From Alistipes sp. (GTDB taxonomy: Bacteria; Bacteroidota; Bacteroidia; Bacteroidales; Rikenellaceae), in the NCBI GenBank assembly GCA_017629985.1, contig JAGBWD010000021.1, positions 62,001 through 126,000 of the forward strand: a stretch of 64,000 nt of DNA, in the 5' to 3' direction. This document shows positions 54,550 through 62,025 of this stretch, piece after piece. Position 1 is the stretch's first letter. Each line of letters starts with the position of its first letter. Under the pieces are notes generated by a model. The model had not been told where the DNA came from. It saw nothing but the letters and a program-made list of their open reading frames with translations, and did no database searches. The translations under genes and the position numbers were made by a program.

Positions 54550-55843
54550 TCATTATCTTAATAATTCTGCTGACGGCCTCATCTACGCCCTTTTCTGTCG
54601 TGTAGGTTACCGCATTGTGTTCCTGCATTCGTTCAGGCAACTTTGCCTTGTAGAAATCAAAGCCCTTCTCTGCAAGCGGAATAATAAATGTTCTGCCGAA
54701 ATTCTTGGAAAACTCGATAGCTGTCTCCCACTCATCTCGATAGACGTGTGGCTCATTTTTCTCCCTCTCAATATTCGAACTTAATATAGGAATAAAATAT
54801 TTGGTCGTACGAATCGCCCTATGTATCTCCTCCATAAAACGACCGCCGGCGGTGATATTATGTTGGTCATACCAGACGCGCTTTCCCTGAGCGGTGAGAT
54901 TTGCATATAGCGCCTCTGCAATAGCAACATCGGAACGCGAGTACGAAATAAATACATCGGTATTATCCTGAGGGGTTTTAAACTTTGCTGAAGCCTCATA
55001 CTCCTTGAGTTTTTTCGAAAGACGGGTTACAATTTGATTTACAGCCTCGTCGGTATTGTGCTTATAGGTGATGTCCATCCTTTCGAGGAAGTTTATCAAC
55101 GACTGATCAAGCGTGTTATACACCAACATTCCCTCGCCTGTCTTTGTGCCACGAATGGAATATAGGATGAATCGGAAGAGCCAATCACTATATGTATTAC
55201 CAAGTATCAGCAAATACTTACCTTTGAGAGCATTGCATAAATTTCTTGGTCCGTTCGAGAGCCAGGATGAAACAAATGCCAACAGATTATTATCCGTCAA
55301 GACATAACGATCGTCATTACCACCGATTCGTCCGAACATATAATAGACAGTTGGTTTTGACAAATCTGCCACATCTTTTATATCATCATTAATCGATGGA
55401 TTATTACTAAACACCTTTACCTTGATGTTATTTTTTCCCCACAGCTCACCCATAACATTCTCTACCATAGGTGTAAAACTTGTGGTTATCACAAATGGAA
55501 ACTGCTTTGTAGCCAAAAGGTCTGCTAACGATTTCGATGGTTTAAACCTAGATAATTGGGGCTCAATACCATTAATCACAGAATGCAAGGATATGTTTTT
55601 ACCTACGCTAAATGCAAGTTCCGTAAAACTATCAACAGCATTTGTGATTCCAAGCTTTTCCGCAAGCTGTTGTGCAAGCTGTTGTAGAATCACTTCGTGC
55701 AGATTACTATCGCCATCGGCGAGTATCTCCTCGCCAATGACAGGCACTACATTACCCTCAATAATTTGTTGTATAAGCTTATTCCAAGAAACCTCTTCAT
55801 CACTTTCGAGACTAAAGACTAAATTTTGACTAACATTCTCCAT
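54539..55843 (-). CDS. SIR2-like/TIR fusion protein, probable immune effector
   Basis: 434 residues from the ATG at 55843 (the frame opens two codons earlier at a TTG). Residues about 20-290 resemble SIR2-like_2 domains (GNVVPVIGEEIL, FPFVITTSFTPMVEN, TVYYMFGRIGG, LLILGNTYSDWLFRF). The usual NAD-site motifs look altered: GEEIL for GAGxS, S122 for the Asn of TTNYD, F170-G for the catalytic His-Gly. Residues about 293-434 are a TIR domain (TDVFISYSRSDVAIAEAL, GKRVWYDQHNITAGGRFMEE, FIPILSSN) with E371 in YRDEWETA as the likely catalytic Glu. TIR domains of this kind hydrolyse or cyclise NAD+. It overlaps the STAND gene, so the two are coexpressed and probably act together. Confidence 0.85.
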   Translation of the reverse strand: MENVSQNLVFSLESDEEVSWNKLIQQIIEGNVVPVIGEEILADGDSNLHEVILQQLAQQLAEKLGITNAVDSFTELAFSVGKNISLHSVINGIEPQLSRFKPSKSLADLLATKQFPFVITTSFTPMVENVMGELWGKNNIKVKVFSNNPSINDDIKDVADLSKPTVYYMFGRIGGNDDRYVLTDNNLLAFVSSWLSNGPRNLCNALKGKYLLILGNTYSDWLFRFILYSIRGTKTGEGMLVYNTLDQSLINFLERMDITYKHNTDEAVNQIVTRLSKKLKEYEASAKFKTPQDNTDVFISYSRSDVAIAEALYANLTAQGKRVWYDQHNITAGGRFMEEIHRAIRTTKYFIPILSSNIEREKNEPHVYRDEWETAIEFSKNFGRTFIIPLAEKGFDFYKAKLPERMQEHNAVTYTTEKGVDEAVSRIIKIMNED

Positions 55844-55886
55844 ACACAATTAATCAATAAAGTGAAACAAAATATTAATAACCGCA

Positions 55887-56618
55887 CTATCGTTTTGGGT
55901 TGTTGATCTGCCACGCAACACCGCAGCTGAGTGACCAGCACTGCTTTGGATTGCGAACATCGAGGTTGGCAGCAAAGTCGAGCTGTACACGCTTGTGCAC
56001 CATATAGTTAAAACCGAAGTCTACACCATAGAAGCATCCATAGGTTGCGAAGTTGTTGTAGCTCTCGACAAAAGCACCAAGTCGCTCGGTCACCGAGAAT
56101 CCGAGGCACAACGCAACAAATGCCTAAGGCACCGCTGTAGTACCATCCCACTCAGCACCGACATTGTAGCCAATGCTAAACCAATCGTTAACTGGGCTAT
56201 CGAAGAGGAGGTAGAGTGATGGCGCAAGGTGCTCCACCACGAAACCCTTATTACCAGTGCTAGGTATTGCGAGATTGGCCATCAACGAGATTGCAGGGAT
56301 GGCATCTCTACCCTCGAAGCAACGAATCTTCGTACCGAGTGTGAGGCCCGAGAATGCTGGACTCCACTTCTCGCCATTGTGGTGGATGAACGCATCACCA
56401 CCCAAGCGCACCTCCACGCCATCGAACAGACCGTAACGAAGGAGTGTGCTGCTGAATGTAAACTGCCCCTTTGCACCGTCACCATCGTACTGGATACCCT
56501 GCTCGAGCTGTACAACTTTGCGCGCCACGACACCTGGGCCAGTCGATGCACCAGGTCTATCGGCTGTAAACTCAACCTCTTGTGCTATGGTCGCTACGGC
56601 CACGCACACAAATATCAA
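55887..56618 (-). pseudogene. Outer-membrane transporter-like protein (MetA-pathway type), interrupted by TAG
   Basis: Two reading blocks in the same frame are separated by one TAG at 56124-56126. The first has the end of a signal peptide (IFVCVAVATIAQE) and EFTADRPGASTGPGVVARK with barrel strands as in the phenol MetA degradation (PF13557-like) family. The second continues GFSVTERLGAFVESY to the end VAWQINNPK. No ATG fits the 5' end: an in-frame TGA lies four codons before the TTG at 56618. It is therefore a decayed gene. It sits 43 bases upstream of the SIR2-TIR start on the same strand. Confidence 0.78.
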
Positions 56619-56730
56619 TAGTGCTAAAAATCACCAAAAAACGATACAGATGTGACCATCTGCGCGATTTTAAGTAACAAAACTAATAAAAATATTCGTA
56701 TTGTCCAAATAGGATAGACTGCGAGGGGAG

Positions 56731-57138
56731 GTGGTTGGCGCGACTACAATAGGGTTGTGGAGGCGCAATGAGAACCGAGTGAGTATCTACATTAAGAACT
56801 ACTCACTCGAAACACTCAATAGTGATGGTTCAGTAAATCCCGTTGCGAGTCTTATATGTACTATACTACTCGAGATAGCGTCAATGGAACGACTCACCAT
56901 CCGAGAGCGAATGAATAGCGGTAGAACGCAGTATATTGAGAGGTGCAGACGAGAGGGTATCAAAATGGGCCGACCAGCTACATATAAGAAGGAACTCGAC
57001 ACTTACAAACAACAGTATCAAAAGGAGATTGGACTACTCAAAAAGGGAATCTAGTTGCGTAATGTCGCATCCATAACCGGTACTTCGGTGAATATGATTC
57101 GTAAGATCAAAGAACTCTGTGTGGATACTGAAAAATAA
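56731..57138 (+). pseudogene. Serine recombinase (resolvase/invertase) remnant
   Basis: Recognisable from about 56770: RVSIYIKNYSLETLN, SLICTILLEIASMERL, IRERMNSGRTQYIERCRREG and IKMGRP, the E-helix and hinge of small serine recombinases. A TAG at 57052-57054 replaces one codon in KGI-x-LRNVASITGTS, after which the helix-turn-helix continues in frame to a TAA at 57138. The catalytic serine domain (first 60 or so residues) is missing and the upstream codons do not resemble it. Nonfunctional, 5'-truncated and nonsense-mutated. Confidence 0.85.
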
Positions 57139-57414
57139 GCAACGACCTTATGTTACGATTATTTTGAAACGGTACTTTCTGTCCGCTATAAAATATATAT
57201 AATATTATTGCTGTGGTAATAGCAGTTTCAAAATGTGATATAGTTTTAATACGACGGTTTCTCCCTTAAGATGAGAAAGTTACAGAGGGTGATGCACCCA
57301 TTATGCACCCGACAACCGAAGTCACACCCGAAGCTTGGCTAAGTTTGCATCATACGGATTTGATTATCAAAGGCTTACGTGGGCATGTTTACACCCACGG
57401 ATGGCTTTGAAATT
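57139..57414. other. Intergenic zone at the right end of the island
   Basis: 276 bases without a gene. It holds a 10-bp inverted repeat (ATTTTGAAAC at 57161-57170, GTTTCAAAAT at 57225-57234), the GCACCC array at 57294-57329 and a CGTGGG/CCCACG inverted repeat at 57378-57399, just before the right direct repeat. Confidence 0.6.
57294..57329 (+). repeat. GCACCC repeat array 1
   Basis: GCACCC at 57294-57299 and 57305-57310, exactly 11 bp apart, plus ACACCC at 57324-57329. Placed just outside the coding remnants and 85 bases before the right att-like repeat, it could be arm-type recombinase binding sites. Confidence 0.55.
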
Positions 57415-57577
57415 TATGACCGACACTATGGGTCGTATGCACTCTGACGCACAGTTTGCAGGCTCTTCATCAGTACCAGCACACGTTGAGATGATGGGCT
57501 TCCTCGGTATGGGTAACAACCCAATGGTAGGTGCAACTGTGGCTATTGCGGTAGCTATCCAGCAGGCAATGAACTAA
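57415..57577 (+). repeat. Right direct repeat (att-like): orphan 3' end of a GGGtGRT gene
   Basis: Encodes the last 53 residues of the family (MTDTMGRMHSDAQFAG to VAIQQAMN and stop), with no upstream part of the gene. It differs from the left copy by five synonymous substitutions. It is followed by its own terminator. Best read as the right attachment-site duplicate, not as a gene. Confidence 0.85.
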
Positions 57578-57603
57578 TCAACTGATTGGTTTATAATATA
57601 TTG

Positions 57604-57635
57604 AAAGGAGCAGACCTACGGGTTTGCTCCTTTTT
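57604..57635 (+). terminator. Terminator after the orphan GGGtGRT fragment
   Basis: Stem AAAGGAGCA (57604-57612) with TGCTCCTTT (57625-57633) and a T5 run. It may be the original terminator of the chromosomal GGGtGRT gene. From 57636 to 57785 nothing else was recognised. Confidence 0.82.
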
Positions 57636-57785
57636 GTATGTTGATATATGAAGGTTGCTACGAGATTGTGATTATAGTGTGTTTAGGGTCTGTTTGGGGC
57701 GATATAATGTTAAGATAGTAGTTTGTGTGCAGAATAAGCTAAGATGCAATATGGAGCTTCTAAATAGCCTTTATGGAGTATTGAC

Positions 57786-57812
57786 GCACCCGTCGCGCAC
57801 CCGCTTTGCACC
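57786..57812 (+). repeat. GCACCC repeat array 2
   Basis: GCACCC at 57786-57791 and 57797-57802, then GCACC at 57808-57812, each 11 bp apart (about one helical turn). Same unit and period as array 1, about 490 bp away. Confidence 0.6.
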
Positions 57813-57875
57813 TAAGGAAAGTAGTGAAGACTCATCAATAATGGATTAATGCATTACACATGTTACATCAGTGAG

Positions 57876-57906
57876 TTGTTGGTTTCGAAAATTATTTTTA
57901 ATTTTG
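57876..57906 (+). promoter_or_regulatory. Promoter of the LRR protein gene
   Basis: TTG (57876-57878), 20 bases, TAATTTTG (57899-57906). The predicted transcript start is about 15 bases before the ATG at 57926. Confidence 0.65.
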
Positions 57907-57925
57907 CGATGTTCCCATAGGGAGC

Positions 57926-59134
57926 ATGACCGCTTTATCGCCCTTAAATTTATCCACTAACGATATAAAATTATATATGATTCCTTCAAAATACATTGAT
58001 TATATTCACTTATTCAAACAACAATTAGAAATCATTAATGCTCGCTATTTGGCTGATCACATAATGGGTATTGTGGATAGTTTTTGGGTAACGTATCGTG
58101 ATCCAGATCATAATTGGTTTTCAAAAAAATATAAAGCCTTCCTTGATGCTCAAACAGAATCAATTATTGGTACTAATGCATCAAAAGCATACTACCGTAT
58201 TATGAATTCTGATATGTATGATAGTTATCTTAGTTTTCTCATCGAATCTTTAAATATAAGTTTCAAAGATGTTCCATATGATGAAAATACCGACACATTA
58301 GCCATAAATAGGAACATTAAGAAATGGAAAGATGATATTTTAAATAAATACTCAAGAAATGATCATATCCGTGTATTTATGTGGGATCTGCTAAGATGTG
58401 AATATAATCGTGAGATAGTATACAATACAGAAACATACATTAGGCAAACATTTGAATTAGACGATTCATTTTCTTTTTGTCTATTTGAATACAATGGATT
58501 AATACTTGAACTTGAAGATATTGTAGGTAGAAGAAGGGCAAAGATTAAAACATTTGCTAATATATTCGGTAATTTCACAATATACGGTAATCGTTTTAGG
58601 CCTATATTACCAGATAAGGAGGTCATAGAGATACCTCAAACAATATACCACTATAGTTTAGGAGATATATTTATTAATGGGTTAGGAAAGGGGGTATTTG
58701 AGTCATTAAAAAATTGTAAGAAAATTATTCTGCCCAAAAGTATGAAAAATATTGAATGGAGTTTTTGGGAGTGTAAAAAACTGGAACGTATTGAATTACC
58801 ATCTAATCCATGGGACGAGCTACACTATAAGTCCATTGACGGAGTTCTATACTCTGGAGATGGGTTATCATTGTGTGCTTATCCAAATGCACACGGAGAG
58901 ATTTATGACGTTCCTAACGGTGTGACAACAATTAAGAAATTTGCTTTTAAATCGTGTGACTCAATACATACAATTATACTTCCTTCTAGTTTGAAAGTAA
59001 TTGAAATAAATGCATTTTATCGTTGTACAAATTTAAAACGAATAATTTGCAATATGCCATCAGGACAATTAAAGTTTGAGGGCTTCTGTGGAGATTATGG
59101 TGATGTTACGCCTAAATGGTATTATACGGAGTAA
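57926..59134 (+). CDS. AT-rich protein with C-terminal BspA-like leucine-rich repeats
   Basis: 402 residues; the ATG at 57977 (residue 18) is an alternative start. There is no signal peptide. Residues 1-220 match nothing I recognise (HIMGIVDSFWVTYRDPDHNW, IRVFMWDLLRCEYNREIVY). From about 225, LRR_5/BspA-type units appear: EVIEIPQTIYHYSLGD, CKKIILPKSMKNIEWSFWEC, VTTIKKFAFKSCDSIHTIIL and LKVIEINAFYRCTNLKRII. Base composition is clearly more AT-rich than the core genes, and A- and T-ending codons dominate, so it was probably acquired. It lies between the right att-like repeat and a truncated integrase. Function unknown; a binding or effector role is possible. Confidence 0.75.
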   Translation: MTALSPLNLSTNDIKLYMIPSKYIDYIHLFKQQLEIINARYLADHIMGIVDSFWVTYRDPDHNWFSKKYKAFLDAQTESIIGTNASKAYYRIMNSDMYDSYLSFLIESLNISFKDVPYDENTDTLAINRNIKKWKDDILNKYSRNDHIRVFMWDLLRCEYNREIVYNTETYIRQTFELDDSFSFCLFEYNGLILELEDIVGRRRAKIKTFANIFGNFTIYGNRFRPILPDKEVIEIPQTIYHYSLGDIFINGLGKGVFESLKNCKKIILPKSMKNIEWSFWECKKLERIELPSNPWDELHYKSIDGVLYSGDGLSLCAYPNAHGEIYDVPNGVTTIKKFAFKSCDSIHTIILPSSLKVIEINAFYRCTNLKRIICNMPSGQLKFEGFCGDYGDVTPKWYYTE

Positions 59135-59244
59135 ACTTATTAATAAAATAGCACTTTGTTTCACAAGCAGATAAAGGCATCTAGGTCCTGTGGCGTTGTA
59201 TGAAGAGTATCAAGAGAGTATCTAATTGAAAACATAAATAATAT

Positions 59245-59283
59245 AAGAGTCTATTTAACAGAATGTTAGATAGACTCTTTTGT
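59245..59283 (+). terminator. Terminator after the LRR protein gene
   Basis: Stem AAGAGTCTA (59245-59253) with TAGACTCTT (59271-59279), extended inside by ATTTAACA/TGTTAGAT pairing, then a T-rich tail. Confidence 0.78.
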
Positions 59284-59298
59284 TTAACCGATAGTACA

Positions 59299-59343
59299 TT
59301 TCACATAATTCCACTGTATTTTGGGCATATTTTCACATAATTC
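59299..59343 (+). repeat. Two direct repeats of TTTCACATAATTC before the second integrase
   Basis: Identical 13-mers at 59299-59311 and 59331-59343, 32 bp apart (about three helical turns), 67 bases upstream of the integrase ATG. Possible recombinase or regulator sites. Confidence 0.6.
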
Positions 59344-59409
59344 TAATTATTTTCCTGTGTTTTCAAGGGTTTCTTGGTATATATATTATTAACCAATACC
59401 TTATATATT

Positions 59410-60045
59410 ATGAGTACAATAACAATTTCTTTTGCTGTTAGAGAGAGTAAAGCCAGAACGAGTGGCGAAGCTCCTATTCAGGTGCTATTAACACAAAATG
59501 GTGTACGAGCGAACTTCAGTACGGGTAAAGCTGTACCCCCTTCCAAGTGGAATCGTAATCGACAACGAGTTAGGAGTAAAGAGCCAGAAGCAATAGAGAT
59601 AAACAGCTATCTAGATGCAATCCGAGCGAGGTTGTACTATCTTGAGAAGGTCCTAATTGATAGGGATATAGGTGTATCGCCACAGCTATTGCGTGATGCC
59701 TATCTCGATTGGTTGGATTGTTTGAAGGAGTGGACTCTGATGAAGATTGTAGAGGTTCATTTGGAGGATCTAAGAGCTAAGATTGGAGAGTCTATAGCTA
59801 CGAGTACCGTATGGGAATATGAACTGTGTGGTCGCCTTATAGGGAGGTATATTAAACAGCGTTACTCACGCAATGATATGAGTATTAAGGAGGTTAAGAT
59901 AGGTTTTATAAGTGGCTTCCACGCCTGGTTATTGAAAGAGCGAAAGATGAAACAGAACTCTGCCACAAAGCATCTAAAGTTCCTTCAAAAGGTGATGAAC
60001 ATAGCGGTTATATATATACAAAGGGGCTCACTCACTACAAGATAA
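59410..60045 (+). pseudogene. Second tyrosine recombinase, truncated before the catalytic domain
   Basis: 211 residues from the ATG at 59410. Arm-binding domain (about 1-95, TISFAVRESKARTSGEAPIQ, KAVPPSKWNRNRQRVRSKE) and core-binding domain (about 105-200, IGFISGFHAWLLKERKMKQN, LKFLQKVMNIAV). The sequence then diverges (IYIQRGSLTTR) and stops, so the whole catalytic part is absent. It is related to but clearly distinct from the truncated integrase at 49991-50761. The break probably marks an old deletion. Confidence 0.87.
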
Positions 60046-60112
60046 TAGATTTACTTTGCTGTCAGCAGAGCCTCACAAAACAGGGGCAACATCTGCCCTG
60101 CCTAGCAAAAAC

Positions 60113-60164
60113 ACCGTCAATGGCACGTAAGTTTGGCACTTACACCATTGACGGTATTTTTTTT
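60113..60164. terminator. Bidirectional terminator at the end of the fimbrillin operon
   Basis: ACCGTCAATGG (60113-60123) pairs with CCATTGACGGT (60145-60155), with an inner GTAAGT/ACTTAC stem. T8 follows on the plus strand and GTTTTTG on the minus strand. It lies 12 bases past the fimbrillin stop. Confidence 0.85.
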
Positions 60165-60175
60165 GTAGTGGAGAC

Positions 60176-61096
60176 TCACCACTCTAATACACCACCATAA
60201 TCGTTTGGATCAACAACCCAATCCGAAATGCCGATATTTACACCTTGGTTAATCTTGGCAAGTGTAAGAGTGCAATGGTGCTCTTTTCCCATAGCTAATG
60301 TAAGTGTCTGCTTGTGCACATATGTATTGCCATCAACTATGACCTTAACAAAATCCTCATTATTAAAGTTCCTAGGCATAACATACGCCATATACCCATC
60401 ATCAGTCTTACTAGCAATTACATCATTAATCTCATCGTGTAGGGTTATAGTTCCATTTGATAGATCTAAGTCGGCAGGACAAGAGTTGAAAATTACATCC
60501 GCATCTTTAAGTTCCTCATACGTAAAGCCATTGCCTGGTTCTATCCTTACTATTAAGCGGCTTGTTATATGGTTCATCTTGATATCTACGGTAGGTGAAA
60601 AATATGGTTGCCAACGAGATACCATACCCCATAGGATATCGCTTGCTCGCAAGTTGGCAGGTTCACGCTGGTCTGCTTTTACCGAGATTGGACACTTCGT
60701 TACCGACTTAATATCAGCTACATAGGGAGCATAGCAATATACATCAGCCCCGGTAGAATCATCATACCAATAAAGTATATTGTCTGAATTCCAATTACCA
60801 TCATAGTAGGTCATACAGACATTATCTACATAGTTTCCTGAATCTAGCAATGGATTATCAAAATTATTGGTACAATTGACCACATAAATACCTAGCGTAT
60901 CACCGTCACAGAACATATTCTCATCGATATGCGTAAAATTTAGCTTAATCTCCTGCTGCTCAGAGGGTGTTGGGTCCTCAGGTGTTGGGTCCTCAGGCGT
61001 AGGCTCTGGTGCAGGATCTGGTTGCTCTGTTGTGTTCTCGCCGCAACTTATCACAAACATAAGAGCGGCTATTATAAATGCAAAATATCTCTTCAT
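60176..61096 (-). CDS. Fimbrillin-family lipoprotein (Mfa-like), with PEDPTP linker
   Basis: 306 residues, lipoprotein signal ending VISC (Cys18), then a proline/glutamate-rich linker (EPTPEDPTPEDPTPSEQQ, about 33-50). The body follows the fimbrillin pattern: DGDTLGIYVVNCTNN, YYDGNWNSDNILYWYDD, DVYCYAPYV, DILWGMV and the NHITSRLIVRIEPG strand, ending with TLTLAKINQGVNIGISDWV. Such proteins are surface fimbrial subunits or related adhesin-like lipoproteins. Third gene of the operon with the M64 peptidase. Confidence 0.88.
   Translation of the reverse strand: MKRYFAFIIAALMFVISCGENTTEQPDPAPEPTPEDPTPEDPTPSEQQEIKLNFTHIDENMFCDGDTLGIYVVNCTNNFDNPLLDSGNYVDNVCMTYYDGNWNSDNILYWYDDSTGADVYCYAPYVADIKSVTKCPISVKADQREPANLRASDILWGMVSRWQPYFSPTVDIKMNHITSRLIVRIEPGNGFTYEELKDADVIFNSCPADLDLSNGTITLHDEINDVIASKTDDGYMAYVMPRNFNNEDFVKVIVDGNTYVHKQTLTLAMGKEHHCTLTLAKINQGVNIGISDWVVDPNDYGGVLEW
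60966..60995 (-). repeat. Two 15-bp tandem units coding EDPTP
   Basis: GGTGTTGGGTCCTCA twice on the plus strand, in frame inside the fimbrillin linker. Copy number could vary between strains. Confidence 0.85.
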
Positions 61097-61129
61097 ATCG
61101 CTTAATAATAATACAAAACGTTCTACAAT

Positions 61130-61999
61130 TTACTCCCAGCCATCTATGCTACCACCAATCTCGATCTCGATCTGATCAGGATTCTGATTGAGGGTTACAA
61201 TCAACGTATGTTTATATCCAGGACGGAAGGTTAGCTTACCATACATAAGATATGAGATATTACCCGAAATAATCTCCACAAGAGGCTGCTTTGACGATAG
61301 GCTCTGTGGAACAACAATAGCCTCATACTTATCATTAGCAACCTTTTTACACTTGATAGGCTGAACAGCAGCATGTCCGTTCTTGGCAACACCTCCTGTT
61401 GACAAATCTATCACAGCATTAGCTACAGTACCATGAATATATACCTCGGCATCCGCAGGGATATCGCCATCGAACTTCTCACCCTTAACCAACTCCACTA
61501 CAGCTTTGCTTAGCGTGTGCTTAAAGGTCATATTTACAGGCTCCTCAGAGGCTGCAACGCCATATGCCGAGGCCCATAGGAAGTCGCTCTGCGAGTAAGC
61601 ATTGCCTTGGCTTTGATCTATCTGTATGTCGAAATTATAGCTCTCTATATCATTAACGTCCGAAGAGTATGGATAATAGGCATATAAATTGTGCAACCCT
61701 TCATTCCAATAGACTCTACGATGCGAGGACCATGATGTACCGTTGTAGGTAAACAACTCATTATTCACCTCGTTACCTGCCAACTGCAAAATGGCATCGC
61801 TAGCAGTTACGTAGACGCCAATTTGATCTGTAGGCTCAAATCCTTGGTCATTGACACGGGTGCCACCATTAGGGTATACCATATTCAACTGAATTTCGCC
61901 TGTATCAGGGACAAAGGTCGTTGTTGCAGTCTGCTCATTATGACATGAGCATAATGTAGCCGCAATGGCCACGATACTAAGTAGTTTGTTTACTGACAT
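61130..61999 (-). CDS. Fimbrillin-family lipoprotein
   Basis: 289 residues, lipoprotein signal ending TLCSC (Cys19). Fimbrillin features: QGFEPTDQIGVYVTASDA, FTYNGTSWSSHRRVYWNEG, LYAYYPYSSD, DFLWASAYGVAAS, TFKHTLSKAVVELVKG and GYKHTLIVTLNQNPDQIEI with a C-terminal GSIDGWE. Paralogous in layout to the next gene (60176-61096), 33 bases downstream. Probably surface exposed; ligand unknown. Confidence 0.9.
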   Translation of the reverse strand: MSVNKLLSIVAIAATLCSCHNEQTATTTFVPDTGEIQLNMVYPNGGTRVNDQGFEPTDQIGVYVTASDAILQLAGNEVNNELFTYNGTSWSSHRRVYWNEGLHNLYAYYPYSSDVNDIESYNFDIQIDQSQGNAYSQSDFLWASAYGVAASEEPVNMTFKHTLSKAVVELVKGEKFDGDIPADAEVYIHGTVANAVIDLSTGGVAKNGHAAVQPIKCKKVANDKYEAIVVPQSLSSKQPLVEIISGNISYLMYGKLTFRPGYKHTLIVTLNQNPDQIEIEIGGSIDGWE

Positions 62000-62025
62000 A
62001 GTCTTATCTGTTTTAATTTATATTA

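Noticed and set aside
57294..57329. GCACCC array as a CRISPR remnant
   Set aside because: Units are only 6 bp with 5-bp gaps; no cas genes are present.
57335..57577. 80-codon open frame containing the GGGtGRT C-terminus
   Set aside because: The first 27 codons have no homology and no promoter or ribosome site; it is an orphan gene end, recorded as an att-like repeat instead.
49699..57577. Prophage as the source of the island
   Set aside because: No capsid, terminase, tail or lysis gene is present; only recombinase remnants and the TIR/STAND unit.
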